Origin: Neokomagataea thailandica NBRC 106555
GTDB lineage: Bacteria; Pseudomonadota; Alphaproteobacteria; Acetobacterales; Acetobacteraceae
Length of the DNA: 33,586 nt
Direction of reading: 5' to 3'
Assembly: GCF_001598495.1 (NCBI RefSeq)
Contig: NZ_BCZB01000028.1
Location: 1-33,586 of the forward strand
Numbering within the stretch: position 1 is the first letter of the stretch; every line of letters begins with the position of its first letter. The notes under the pieces were generated by a model, which had not been told where the DNA came from, made no database searches, and saw only the letters and a list, made by a program, of their open reading frames with translations. Positions 8,345 through 17,253 of the stretch are shown piece by piece. Both the position numbers and the translations under genes were made by a program.

Positions 8345-10003
8345 ATGTCTGAACTCATGGCTGCTATTAGCCCTCTTGCGGGTAAACCGCTTGACGTTTC
8401 TCGTTTGACGAATATCCCGGCTCTTATCGAAGCATATTATCAGTTAAAGCCCGATGTTTCTGTAGCCACGCAACGTGTTACTTTTGGGACGTCGGGGCAT
8501 CGTGGTACAGCGTTACAGAGCAGCTTTAACGAAAACCATATTCTTGCGATTTGCGAGGCAATTTGTCGTTATCGTAAGGCGGAAGGCATTGATGGTCCTC
8601 TTTTTTTGGGGATTGATACCCATGCCCTTTCGGAGCCAGCTCAAAGGAGTGCTATTGAGGTCTTTGCTGCACATGGTATTGATTTACGCATTGATGCGGA
8701 GAGTGGATATACACCAACCCCTGTTATTTCTCATGCCATTCTAACATACAACCGTGGACGTGTTTCGGGTCTGGCGGATGGTGTTGTGGTAACGCCATCC
8801 CATAACCCTCCAGAAGATGGTGGTTTCAAGTATAATCCACCCCATGGTGGCCCTGCGGATACGGCTGTTACGCGTGCTATTCAAGAAATGGCCAATAGTT
8901 TCTTGGTTGATGGTTTGAGTGATGTTCGTCGTTTGCCGTATGAGGATGCAAAGCATGCTGCATGCGTTCAAGGGTATGATTTCGTTACGCCGTATGTAAA
9001 TGACTTGGCTTCTGTTATCGACATGGACGCGATTCGTGATGCCCAAATTAAAATAGGTATTGACCCATTGGGGGGGGCTGCGGTCCGGTATTGGCCCCGT
9101 ATTGTTGAACATTATGGGCTGAATGCGGAGATTGTTAGCGATACCGTAGACATGACGTTCAGCTTTATGACGGCAGATTGGGATGGCAAAATTCGTATGG
9201 ATTGCTCGTCCCCCTACGCAATGGCGCGTTTGATTGAACTGACAGATCGTTTTGATGTTGCTTTTGCAAATGATACCGATGCTGATCGCCACGGGATAGT
9301 TGCGGCGCCTGATGGTTTGATGAATCCCAACCACTATCTTGCTGTTGCGGTATCCTATTTGTATCGTAATCGCCCTGAGTGGAAAGCTGATTTGGGGGTT
9401 GGTAAGACGCTGGTAAGCAGTGGCCTCATTGATCGTGTGGTGGCCGAAATGGGGCGTAAGCTTGTCGAGGTACCGGTTGGTCTGAAGTGGTTTGTCCCAG
9501 GGTTGATGGATGGTTCTCTTGGTTTTGGTGGGGAGGAAAGTGCTGGGGCAACTTTCCTGCGCCGAGATGGAACCGTGTGGACCACGGATAAAGATGGTTT
9601 AGTCCTAGACTTATTGGCGGCTGAGATTACAGCCCGGACGGGTAAGAACCCGAGTGTGCTCTATCATGAGTTAACATCTCGTTTGGGTACGCCTTTTTAT
9701 GCGCGTATTGATGCTCCGGCAAATCCGGAGCAGAAGGCAAAGCTTTCTCAACTGTCACCGGAGCAATTCCCTCTAGATGTTTTGGCAGGGGATGCTGTAA
9801 CAGCAAAGCTGACGCGAGCACCGGGTAATGATGCAGCTATAGGTGGCTTAAAAGTGACGACAGCTCACGGTTGGTTTGCTGCGCGTCCTTCCGGGACAGA
9901 GAATGTATATAAAATTTATGCTGAGAGCTTTAAAAGCGCGGAGCATTTGAAGGCTATTCAGGATGAAGCGCAGGCCGCTATTGCGCAAATTTTTGCGGCA
10001 TAG
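8345..10003 (+). CDS. pgm: Phosphoglucomutase (alpha-D-glucose phosphate-specific)
   Basis: This 552-residue enzyme, close to the E. coli Pgm length of 546, interconverts glucose 1-phosphate and glucose 6-phosphate in the cytoplasm. That links glycolysis or the pentose pathway with UDP-glucose, cellulose and other polysaccharide synthesis. Visible marks are FGTSGHRG near residue 47, the phosphoserine loop [11 protein letters not shown] at 150-160 (Ser152), the metal loop DTDADRHGI at 310-318, a GGEESAG sugar loop, and RPSGTEN near the C-terminus that binds phosphate. ATG 8345 has AAGG before it; ATG 8357 is an alternative. It is a complete host gene directly after the phage block. Confidence 0.97.
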   Translation: MSELMAAISPLAGKPLDVSRLTNIPALIEAYYQLKPDVSVATQRVTFGTSGHRGTALQSSFNENHILAICEAICRYRKAEGIDGPLFLGIDTHALSEPAQRSAIEVFAAHGIDLRIDAESGYTPTPVISHAILTYNRGRVSGLADGVVVTPSHNPPEDGGFKYNPPHGGPADTAVTRAIQEMANSFLVDGLSDVRRLPYEDAKHAACVQGYDFVTPYVNDLASVIDMDAIRDAQIKIGIDPLGGAAVRYWPRIVEHYGLNAEIVSDTVDMTFSFMTADWDGKIRMDCSSPYAMARLIELTDRFDVAFANDTDADRHGIVAAPDGLMNPNHYLAVAVSYLYRNRPEWKADLGVGKTLVSSGLIDRVVAEMGRKLVEVPVGLKWFVPGLMDGSLGFGGEESAGATFLRRDGTVWTTDKDGLVLDLLAAEITARTGKNPSVLYHELTSRLGTPFYARIDAPANPEQKAKLSQLSPEQFPLDVLAGDAVTAKLTRAPGNDAAIGGLKVTTAHGWFAARPSGTENVYKIYAESFKSAEHLKAIQDEAQAAIAQIFAA

Positions 10004-10009
10004 TGATAT

Positions 10010-10044
10010 GGGGAGGCGTTTTCTAAAAGCCTCCCCAATTTTTT
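10010..10044. terminator. Shared transcription terminator between pgm and ltaE
   Basis: An 8-bp perfect stem (GGGGAGGC at 10010-10017, GCCTCCCC at 10029-10036) encloses an 11-base loop. AATTTTTT follows on the + strand. It lies between the convergent stops of pgm and ltaE, so it is a good terminator for pgm and perhaps works both ways. Confidence 0.8.
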
Positions 10045-10045
10045 G

Positions 10046-11110
10046 TCATATAGTGATGTGAGATAAAAAAGCGTCCACATCTTCTGCGCGGGTGTCAAAA
10101 CTTGTGACAAGTCGGATGATGGTCCCGGTTATATGTGGGGGTGTTGTCCAGCGATAAAAACCAAAGCCGGCTTTTTCGAGTGTGTCGATGATGGTCTCAG
10201 GCAAAGCTGCGAAAATCTCGTTGCTTTCCGTTGGGTAAGGTAAAGTGATATCGGGATGTTGCGCCAAACCAATACTGAGACGTTGTGCCATATCATTGGC
10301 GTGTGTTGCATTGTGTAACCAAAGGTCATTTTCTAGCAGTGCCAGTAGTTGGACACTAAGATAACGATGTTTGGACCATAAGTGGCCGCTACGTTTGATG
10401 CGGCGTTTAAAGTCTTGGACGTAAGGACGTGTTCGTTCATTCAGGAAGAATACTACGGCTTCCGCCGCCATGGCGCCGTTTTTAGTTCCTCCAAAAGTAA
10501 GGACATCAATACCAGCTTTCCATGTGGTGTCTGCTGGTGCACAACCCAACGAGGCAATAGCATTACCTAAACGGGCGCCATCGAGATGAACGCTTAATCC
10601 TTCCGCGTGGGCTGCATCACTCAATGCGGCGAGGTGGGATGGTTGATATACGATTCCCCACTCATTAGTCTGTGTTAAGGAAAGGGCGTGGATTGGGGGA
10701 GCAAGAAGACCTGCGGCTTTTTTTTCATGGATAATGTTTTGTAGGGCGTCAACCTGCATGATGCCGTTAGGTGATGGGATGGTGACGATTTTTGCACCAT
10801 GCATAAAAAATTCAGGCGCGCCCCCTTCATCATTTTGGATATGTGCAACTTGATCACAAACGACAGATCCAAAGGGAGACACTAAAGCGGAGAGGGCGAG
10901 GCTGTTACTGGCAGTGCCGGTAACAATGGGGAAAACGGCCACTTCTGTTTCAAAAACGTCTCCAAACCGCGTGTTTAATAGGTCGGTATGTGCATCATTG
11001 CCATAGGCTGATGCGCTGCCGTTATTGGCCTCCATAAGCGCCTGCATGACTTCGGGGCATACCCGAACGACGTTGTCACTGGAGAAGTTCTTGCGTATGT
11101 CCTCAGGCAC
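10046..11110 (-). CDS. ltaE: Low-specificity L-threonine aldolase (PLP enzyme)
   Basis: This 354-residue fold-type I PLP enzyme splits L-threonine or allo-threonine to glycine and acetaldehyde. Visible features are FSSDN at 9-13, VTGTASNS at 63-70 (cofactor phosphate loop), HLDGAR at 175-180 (Asp pairs with the pyridine nitrogen), and FGGTKNG at 206-212 with Lys210 as the Schiff-base lysine. The start is GTG 11110-11108, with AAGGA seven bases upstream. The gene is divergent from folD, which together with the aldolase concerns glycine and one-carbon supply; that functional link is inference. Beta-elimination or other aldolase activities cannot be excluded. Confidence 0.88.
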   Translation of the reverse strand: MPEDIRKNFSSDNVVRVCPEVMQALMEANNGSASAYGNDAHTDLLNTRFGDVFETEVAVFPIVTGTASNSLALSALVSPFGSVVCDQVAHIQNDEGGAPEFFMHGAKIVTIPSPNGIMQVDALQNIIHEKKAAGLLAPPIHALSLTQTNEWGIVYQPSHLAALSDAAHAEGLSVHLDGARLGNAIASLGCAPADTTWKAGIDVLTFGGTKNGAMAAEAVVFFLNERTRPYVQDFKRRIKRSGHLWSKHRYLSVQLLALLENDLWLHNATHANDMAQRLSIGLAQHPDITLPYPTESNEIFAALPETIIDTLEKAGFGFYRWTTPPHITGTIIRLVTSFDTRAEDVDAFLSHITI

Positions 11111-11196
11111 GGAAACATCCTTGATATCGCGACCGAAAGTGTGGTCGGGGTTTTTATCGTACCTATCCTTAGTCTTTTTGTCATCCGGAGCCCCCT

Positions 11197-12108
11197 ATGA
11201 GCACCCATCCTTCAGCGCAGGCAGGTCAACTCATTGACGGTAAAGCCATTGCGCGCGCGCTTACCGAACAAATTGGTCACGATGTTGCGTCTTTCATTGA
11301 ACAGGGAAACCCCCTGCCGGGTTTGGCGGTGGTTTTGGTAGGCAATGACCCTGCCTCTGAAGTGTATGTGAAGAATAAAGCCATTCAGACACATCGTGCG
11401 GGCATGCGTTCTTTTATGCACATGTTGCCGGAGAGTACGTCTCAAGATGAATTATTGGATTTGATAGATCAGTTAAATGCTAATCCACGTATTCACGGCA
11501 TTTTGGTTCAATTGCCATTGCCTCAGCAAATTGACCCTGTGGTTGTGACTAATGCTATTGCACCTCATAAAGATGTTGATGGTCTCGGGGAAGTGAATGC
11601 TGGCCGTTTGGCATTGGGTATGGAGGGTATTGTGCCGTGTACCCCGTTGGGCTGCTTGATGTTGTTAAAATCTGTGCATAAAGATTTAACGGGTAAACAT
11701 GCGGTTGTGATTGGCGCTTCAAATCTTGTGGGCAAACCGATGGCGCAGTTATTATTGCGAGAGAACTGCACGGTTTCGGTTGGTCATATCCATACGCAAG
11801 ATGTGCGTTCTTTAGCGCGTGAAGGGGATCTTTTAGTCGTTGCTACGGGTAAGCATGGTCTCGTACGAGGAGATTGGATAAAGCCGGGCGCGACAGTCAT
11901 TGACGTGGGGATCACGCGCGTTCCTACGGATGAAGGGCGAACGCGTTTGGTTGGAGATGTTGCTTTTGACGAGGCGCGTCATATTGCGGGTCATATTACC
12001 CCTGTGCCGGGTGGCGTGGGGCCGATGACAATTGCATGTTTGTTGCACAATACACTGCAAGCAGCACGCGCTACTCAGGCGTTATCACGGGCTGGTGAGG
12101 CATCATGA
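11197..12108 (+). CDS. folD: Bifunctional methylenetetrahydrofolate dehydrogenase / methenyl-THF cyclohydrolase
   Basis: This 303-residue cytoplasmic enzyme oxidises 5,10-methylene-THF to methenyl-THF and hydrolyses that to 10-formyl-THF. Family signatures are clear: SEVYVKNK around residue 54 with the catalytic Tyr and Lys, [27 protein letters not shown], the Rossmann-type [11 protein letters not shown] and the C-terminal [10 protein letters not shown]. The length is slightly above the usual 280-290 because of a short N-terminal extension. The stop overlaps the start of the following MetF-like gene by four bases, so the two are very likely one operon. Confidence 0.96.
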   Translation: MSTHPSAQAGQLIDGKAIARALTEQIGHDVASFIEQGNPLPGLAVVLVGNDPASEVYVKNKAIQTHRAGMRSFMHMLPESTSQDELLDLIDQLNANPRIHGILVQLPLPQQIDPVVVTNAIAPHKDVDGLGEVNAGRLALGMEGIVPCTPLGCLMLLKSVHKDLTGKHAVVIGASNLVGKPMAQLLLRENCTVSVGHIHTQDVRSLAREGDLLVVATGKHGLVRGDWIKPGATVIDVGITRVPTDEGRTRLVGDVAFDEARHIAGHITPVPGGVGPMTIACLLHNTLQAARATQALSRAGEAS

Positions 12109-12845
12109 CACGCGTCTCTTTAGAGCTGGTACCGCGCACCCTTGACGCTTTGATGGCAGACGTGTCGTTATCACGAGACGTGTTTCCGCAGTTGGGTCTT
12201 CTGAATATCCCAGATTTGCTGCGCTTTGATGTGCGTAGTTATCGAGCGGCTGAAGCCGTAGTGGCACAGACAGGGGTGGAAAGTATCCCTCATATCAGGG
12301 CGATTGATGTGGACCCTGATGCCCCTTTGCCGGGTACGCAGAGTGCGGAATTGAAAGCGGTACTCGTGGTGGCAGGTGATCCCGCCCCGGAAGGGTACAA
12401 AACATATTCTCAGAGTTCTGTGGATATTATTGAGCGTTATCGTCGTGAAGCGCCGCATTTGGATGTGTACGCCGTGTTTGATCCGTACCGTCGTGCGCCG
12501 TGGCAAGAACTGGAAGACGTGAAACGTAAGAAAGATGCGGGCGCCAAAGGCTTTTTTACGCAGCCTTTATTCGATGTGAATATGCTGCGCCTGTGCATGG
12601 ACTGGATGCGTGATGAGACAGTTTTTTGGGGTATTTCACCTGTCCTGGGTGAGAAATCTCGGGCGTATTGGACACGCGTAAACCATATTGTATTTCCGCA
12701 TGATTATGACACCTCTTTGGAAGGCAACATTCAGCTTGCTCGGAAGATGTTAGAGCTTATCCGTATAGCTGGAGATAATGCTTATCTTATGCCGTTACGG
12801 GTAGATTTGGGGGTATATCTTCGAGGTTTAGAGGGCCTAATATAA
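12105..12845 (+). CDS. metF: Short, divergent methylenetetrahydrofolate reductase (MetF-like)
   Basis: This 246-residue protein is shorter than E. coli MetF (296). It keeps several landmarks of the TIM-barrel flavoenzyme: Glu7 in VSLELVPR at the place of the proton-donor Glu of [15 protein letters not shown] matching [17 protein letters not shown] where MetF has GD after the strand, [14 protein letters not shown] matching the AxxxITQxxFD stretch, and WGISPVLG matching PGILPV. MetF reduces 5,10-methylene-THF to 5-methyl-THF for methionine synthesis. The overlap with folD supports a folate role. The N-terminus is trimmed and the C-terminal MetF motifs are weak, so the exact activity (reduction, or another THF-linked step) is less sure than the family. 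Confidence 0.7.
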   Translation: MTRVSLELVPRTLDALMADVSLSRDVFPQLGLLNIPDLLRFDVRSYRAAEAVVAQTGVESIPHIRAIDVDPDAPLPGTQSAELKAVLVVAGDPAPEGYKTYSQSSVDIIERYRREAPHLDVYAVFDPYRRAPWQELEDVKRKKDAGAKGFFTQPLFDVNMLRLCMDWMRDETVFWGISPVLGEKSRAYWTRVNHIVFPHDYDTSLEGNIQLARKMLELIRIAGDNAYLMPLRVDLGVYLRGLEGLI

Positions 12846-12974
12846 ACGTATCATAGGGTGTTATTATAAATAAATCGTAATAATATACTCGTGCGGGTTT
12901 GTGTGATAAATTTTACATCAGACTCGCCCTTTTTGAGGGTATTTGTAACGAGAAAAGAAAAGATTACCTTGAGT

Positions 12975-14999
12975 ATGCAAGATTATTTTATACGGACCTT
13001 TTCCCTTCTGACACAACATACTCGTATGTTAGGCGGCACGGCTTTGTGTGCTGTAGGTATATTGAATGCCACATCTGTCGGGGCAAAAACTCTTGCGGAT
13101 CCTCAGGCAATTTTTGCGCCTTTTACTCTGCCAGATGCGCCGAATATGTATCGTTCTGGGAGCGGGGTGCCGGGGCCGCATTATTGGCAAAACCGTGTTG
13201 ATTACAGCATCAAAGCCCGCCTTGATGCTGGTGAACATCGTTTGAGCGGTAATGAAGTTATTACATATACAAATAACAGTCCTGATACGTTGGATGTTGT
13301 GTGGCTGCAAATTGAACAAAATCGATATAGAGCTGATTCTCGCTCTAATATAGCCGGTGTTCTTCCTTCGGAAACAACTCAAGGTATGGTGCTAGAGGGG
13401 GTCTCTGAAATGATTGGCGGTGTGGAGAAGGCACAGCCATATCGGGTTTCAGATACACGATTGCAGGTGAAACTCTCCCAAGCGATAGCGCCTCACCAAA
13501 AGGTGAGCTTCCGTATTCAATGGCATTATACCATCCCTGGAACTTGGGGCGGGCGAACGGCCGTTTCAAAGGTGCAGGACGGTGATATTTTTGAAATGGC
13601 ACAGTGGTATCCGCGCTTGAGTGTTTATGATGATCGGCGTGGGTGGAATACGTTACCGTATTTGGAGCAAGAGTTTTTTCTAGAGTATGGAAATTTTGAT
13701 TATTCTGTAACGGTGCCGTGGAATTTTACAGTTGTTGGGTCGGGAGCCTTGTTGAATCCTGATGAGGTCTTGACCAAGACAGAGCGCACACGCTTAGCGC
13801 AGGCCTCTCGCAGTGAAAAACGTGTTTTAATTCGAGATTTGCACGATGTGACAAACCCGTTAAGTCACCGGCAATCTGGCGGAGAAGTGACGTGGCATTT
13901 TGCAATGCAGAATACACGCGATGTTTCTTTCGCTGCGTCTCCTGCCTTTTTGTGGGATGCAGAGCGGATTGATTTGCCTTCTGTCTCCCCATGGTCCGGC
14001 TCGGCAAAGCAGCCGAGGCTAGCGATGTCTGTCTATCCGCGCGAGGGAATATCTGCGCACGGTTGGGACCGTTCAACGGATTATGTGAAACACGCTATCG
14101 AATACTTCTCGTCACAATGGTTTGTGTATCCTTGGCCAAATGCCATTAATGTTGGCGGGTATGGCGCTGGGATGGAATATCCAGGCATTGTTTTTGACGG
14201 GATGCACGAGCGTGATCCTGAGTTGTTTTGGATTACAACTCATGAGATCGGGCATGATTGGTTCCCTATGCTTGTAGGTTCGGATGAACGACGCAATGCC
14301 TTTATGGACGAAGGATTTAATACGTTCATTGATGCTTATGCATCGGAACATTTTAATCACGGAGAATTTGCGCCTAAGCAGGATGCTGAGTTTTCACCAC
14401 AAACGGGTAATCCTGCGCGCGATATAGTGCCGATACTGCAAGATGTGCATGCACCATCTTTGATGATGGCGGCTGACGATATTTCCGAAAAGTATCGACA
14501 TTCTGTAAGCTACTTCAAGGGAGCGTATGGTTTAAAGTTACTACGGGAGCAGATTTTAGGGCCAGAACGTTTTGATGCGGCATTTCGGCGTTATATTGCT
14601 GAGTGGGCCTATCGTCATCCATCACCGTCAGATTTTTTTCGGATTATGGACAGTGAAGCCGGAGAAGATTTAGGTTGGTTTTGGCGCGGTTGGTATTTTA
14701 CAAATGCAGCACCGGATTATGCTGTAAAATCATTACAAATGCAGAAAAATGGTCACGTACACGTTGAAGTGGTGAATTATGGCTCATTACCGTTGCCAGT
14801 CCATCTACGCTTAAAATACGTAGATGGCACAAGCAGTGATCGCCTTCTTCCGACTGAGATGTGGCGCCAAGACAGTGCTGTTTTGTTGACGCTACCGGCA
14901 GATAAAGAAGTGGTCGAGGCTACTTTGGACCCGGATGTAGTGATTCCAGATATTGATCGTAGTGATAATACGTTCGTGGTGCCCTCCGTGCGCCCGTAA
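12975..14999 (+). CDS. Secreted M1-family zinc metallopeptidase
   Basis: The open frame begins at 12891, but ATG 12975 gives a better N-terminus: a positive, hydrophobic stretch (GGTALCAVGIL) and a likely signal cleavage after SVGA. ATG 13026 is an alternative. The 674-residue product has an N-terminal beta domain, a GMEYPG substrate-anchor motif near residue 396 in the place of GAMEN, then the zinc site HEIGH (His423, Glu424, His427) and the third ligand Glu446 in MDEGFNTF, 18 residues on. That spacing is the M1 signature. It probably trims peptides in the periplasm. The C-terminal domain is small and lacks the large helical dome of aminopeptidase N. Confidence 0.85.
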   Translation: MQDYFIRTFSLLTQHTRMLGGTALCAVGILNATSVGAKTLADPQAIFAPFTLPDAPNMYRSGSGVPGPHYWQNRVDYSIKARLDAGEHRLSGNEVITYTNNSPDTLDVVWLQIEQNRYRADSRSNIAGVLPSETTQGMVLEGVSEMIGGVEKAQPYRVSDTRLQVKLSQAIAPHQKVSFRIQWHYTIPGTWGGRTAVSKVQDGDIFEMAQWYPRLSVYDDRRGWNTLPYLEQEFFLEYGNFDYSVTVPWNFTVVGSGALLNPDEVLTKTERTRLAQASRSEKRVLIRDLHDVTNPLSHRQSGGEVTWHFAMQNTRDVSFAASPAFLWDAERIDLPSVSPWSGSAKQPRLAMSVYPREGISAHGWDRSTDYVKHAIEYFSSQWFVYPWPNAINVGGYGAGMEYPGIVFDGMHERDPELFWITTHEIGHDWFPMLVGSDERRNAFMDEGFNTFIDAYASEHFNHGEFAPKQDAEFSPQTGNPARDIVPILQDVHAPSLMMAADDISEKYRHSVSYFKGAYGLKLLREQILGPERFDAAFRRYIAEWAYRHPSPSDFFRIMDSEAGEDLGWFWRGWYFTNAAPDYAVKSLQMQKNGHVHVEVVNYGSLPLPVHLRLKYVDGTSSDRLLPTEMWRQDSAVLLTLPADKEVVEATLDPDVVIPDIDRSDNTFVVPSVRP

Positions 15000-15016
15000 C
15001 ATAAAGCCGCTCTTCA

Positions 15017-15409
15017 TTAGCTTGTCATGGTTAATCGCCCTGTGGGTTGATGAAGAACGGCGTTTTGCTGTGCGTGTGATAGTCCAGCAATCATATCATT
15101 GTTAATATCAATGAGTGGCGCCAAACTGAGGGGGCGCATCATGGCTTCGTTTGAGTGCCGCAGAGACCATGTGCTTAAAGTCAGTAAATCTTTTTGTAGA
15201 ATGGGTTCTAGAGGGCAGTCTGTTCGTTGGAGACTATGCAAAAAAATGCTCCATAATTTCTGATTTTGGTGCAAGGCATCATGGCGCTCTTGTGCGGTTT
15301 TCGCTTGTGTCATGAGAGCATTGATATGACGGAAAGCCATGGCTTCGATTTCTCTGGAAGAAAGATATTGACCAGACTGCGTCTGATATTGTGACGCCGC
15401 GTAATTCAC
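15017..15409 (-). CDS. flaF: Flagellar biosynthesis regulator FlaF
   Basis: This 130-residue protein fits FlaF: YAASQYQTQSG, a SSREIEAMAFRHINALM helix, an NQKLWSIFLHSL segment and a DLLTLSTWSLRH segment match the family's helices. FlaF of alphaproteobacteria works with FlbT and flagellin to allow flagellin synthesis or secretion. It is downstream of and in the same direction as the flagellin gene, with 72 bases between them that hold a terminator-like hairpin. The C-terminal 25 residues (DINNDMIAGL on) are more variable. FlbT is not in the window. Confidence 0.78.
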   Translation of the reverse strand: MNYAASQYQTQSGQYLSSREIEAMAFRHINALMTQAKTAQERHDALHQNQKLWSIFLHSLQRTDCPLEPILQKDLLTLSTWSLRHSNEAMMRPLSLAPLIDINNDMIAGLSHAQQNAVLHQPTGRLTMTS

Positions 15410-15434
15410 GCCACGTTTCTCCTTAAAGTTGGGG

Positions 15435-15469
15435 AAAAATCATCGGCACCCGAGAAAGGTACCGATGAT
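15435..15469 (-). terminator. Terminator-like hairpin between flagellin and flaF
   Basis: On the - strand a 12-bp stem with one G-T pair (15458-15469 with 15439-15450) and a seven-base loop is followed by a run of T (15435-15438 and the last stem base). It lies just after the flagellin stop and before flaF. Most transcripts may therefore stop after flagellin, with some read-through into flaF, giving far more flagellin than regulator. Confidence 0.7.
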
Positions 15470-15481
15470 GATATTGAGGCA

Positions 15482-16996
15482 TTAGCCGCGGAATAGGCTC
15501 ATAATCTGCGAAGATTGTGAGTTGGCGATTGATAAAGATTGTACGGCAAGTTGCTGTTTTGTTTGTAAAGAGGTGAGCTTCGCGCTCTCAGCTGCCATAT
15601 CGGCATCTGTTAGTGCGCCAACGCCAGATGTCAAAGAATCAGATAGCGAGGAGGTGGAAGATTGGAGTTGGGTGACAGAATTGGTTGCAACACCTATTTT
15701 AGACGAAATGCGCTCGATGCTTGACAGTGCAGCGCCAACAGCGAGCTGCACGACAGTGGTGCCGCTGGTTTGTGAGGTGGTTGTATTTGAGGTGACAGAT
15801 CCGGGATTTCCGCCTTGCCCTGCAGAATAGGTGCCCATTTTTACGTTATTGTTTGTGGTATCGAGATTGCCGCCTGCCATTGTGATGGAGCCGTCATTGT
15901 TGGTTTGGGCTCCAAAGCCAGCATTGTTGATGGCAGTCACCAGTGTGGCTTCGGCCGCGTTGTTTTGTTGGGTGGCCGAACCCGCGCTGCTAGCTTTACT
16001 GATATCAATATCAACAATTTTACTCATAGCTCTGACGTTACCATTAGAGTCAACATCACCGCCCTTGGAGATGGTGTAAGTCATATTACCAGAGGCGTCG
16101 GCCTGTGTTTGGATGTTATCGCCGTTGGTAAGTTTGTAGGAGGTCGTCCCGTCAGAATTCGTCGTTGTGGAAGCAATTGCACTTTTACTGTGACTGTCGT
16201 TAACGCTAAGCTTTCCGTTGCTTATGCTGACAGTGAAGCCGCTTCCAGAGGTGAGAGCATCGTTGATCATGCTTGAAACGGTTGAGGACGCTCCAGAAGA
16301 ATCTCCAGGTTTGTTGTCGAGTATAAAAGAGGTAGTGATAGCCGGATTTCCTGCTGCGCCAGTGTTGTTCGTTTGTGCTTGGTTCTGTACTTGTAAAACA
16401 CTGGCGCTAGTGCCTGATCCGGAAAGGGTGCCGGGATTGTTGATTACAGTGCCGCTCATGGAGGTGCTGAGCCCTTGCAACCCAAGCCCTGCGGATGTGG
16501 CATTAAAACCGCTCTGCGTGAAAAGGTTTCCATTGATGTCTTGAGCAGCAGAAATGGTGTTATAATTAACACCATTTCCGGTGGAGCCAGAAAGAAGATT
16601 TACGCCTTGGAATGTTGCAGTATTGGCGGCTGAATCAATGGAGCTCAATGTTGATTTGATGGCGCTATTTAATTTTGTTTGATCCATGCCGTTATTGGCT
16701 GCTTGTGTAATGGTACTTGATAAAGTGGACAGATTGCTTGTGATTGAAATTGTGGCTTGGTTTGTTGTGTTTAAAACCTGACCAGCGAACTGTAATCCTG
16801 TTGAAACGCCGCTTAGTCCGGAAATTTGAGCATTCATGCCCTGAGATATGGCGTAAACGGCAGGGTCATCCGATGCATTGTTCACTTTTTTGCCTGTTGA
16901 GATAGCATTTTGTGTTGTGCTGAGATCATCGGAGGTTTGATTAAGTGACTTAAGTGCTGCCATTGCTGCGTTATTAGTATTAATGGACATAGACAT
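15482..16996 (-). CDS. fliC: Flagellin
   Basis: The open frame is longer, but ATG 16996 is the likely start: AAGGA precedes it and MSMSINTNNAAMAAL is a typical flagellin N-terminus. The 504-residue product has the D0/D1 helices at the N-end (LNQTSDDLSTTQNAISTGKKV, SDDPAVYAISQGM) and at the C-end (IGVATNSVTQLQ, LTSLQTKQQLAVQSLS, SSQIMSLFRG). A long Ser/Thr/Gly/Asn-rich variable centre (residues about 165-415) should be exposed on the filament. It lacks cysteine. The filament protein is exported without a signal peptide. Only flaF accompanies it here, so the rest of the flagellar genes are elsewhere. Confidence 0.95.
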   Translation of the reverse strand: MSMSINTNNAAMAALKSLNQTSDDLSTTQNAISTGKKVNNASDDPAVYAISQGMNAQISGLSGVSTGLQFAGQVLNTTNQATISITSNLSTLSSTITQAANNGMDQTKLNSAIKSTLSSIDSAANTATFQGVNLLSGSTGNGVNYNTISAAQDINGNLFTQSGFNATSAGLGLQGLSTSMSGTVINNPGTLSGSGTSASVLQVQNQAQTNNTGAAGNPAITTSFILDNKPGDSSGASSTVSSMINDALTSGSGFTVSISNGKLSVNDSHSKSAIASTTTNSDGTTSYKLTNGDNIQTQADASGNMTYTISKGGDVDSNGNVRAMSKIVDIDISKASSAGSATQQNNAAEATLVTAINNAGFGAQTNNDGSITMAGGNLDTTNNNVKMGTYSAGQGGNPGSVTSNTTTSQTSGTTVVQLAVGAALSSIERISSKIGVATNSVTQLQSSTSSLSDSLTSGVGALTDADMAAESAKLTSLQTKQQLAVQSLSIANSQSSQIMSLFRG

Positions 16997-17253
16997 AATG
17001 GTGGAATCCTTCAGTGCATGATGGTCTGTTTGAAGGATAGGCAAAGGGATCTTAATAAATTCTGAATGACTTAATTTATGCGTGATTTGAGCATCCTTTA
17101 TATGCGTCAGAAGGAAACCCGGTAGTTTTTTGAGCTTGCTGCATGGGGTATGATGTGTCAAGAATGACCGAACTGATCGGTCATTTTAGGGTGCGTGCCA
17201 TCCTATTGGCCGTCACAAAAATTTGTCAGCTCGCTGGAGTGTAAAGAGACTAC
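16997..17253. other. Divergent promoter region of flagellin and emrA
   Basis: These 257 bases carry the control regions of flagellin (leftward) and the emrA operon (rightward). The open frame continuing upstream of the flagellin start is not credible as protein. The TetR-type palindrome at 17163-17185 is the only strong site. A TATGAT (17149-17154) could be the -10 box for emrA, putting the palindrome at its start point. I see no clear sigma-28 or sigma-54 flagellar promoter. Confidence 0.45.
17163..17185. promoter_or_regulatory. TetR-type operator upstream of emrA
   Basis: A perfect inverted repeat, TGACCGA-N5-TCGGTCA at 17165-17183, extends by two further paired bases on each side. The same arms and five-base spacer recur at 20622-20644 beside the tetR gene of this cluster. 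It is 68 bases before the emrA start. A repressor site for the locus's TetR is the natural reading; no binding data are available. Confidence 0.8.

Noticed and set aside
9070-9077. Run of eight G inside pgm as a possible phase switch.
   Set aside because: It encodes a conserved Gly pair in a housekeeping enzyme; it shows that G-runs are a general codon habit here.
11131-11148. CGACC-GAAAGTGT-GGTCG inverted repeat between ltaE and folD.
   Set aside because: Arms are only five bases and the sequence differs from the TGACCGA operators; too weak to call a regulatory site.
15815-16544. Several overlapping + strand frames of 80-150 residues within the flagellin gene.
   Set aside because: They are complements of the low-complexity Ser/Thr/Asn-rich flagellin centre and have no support of their own.
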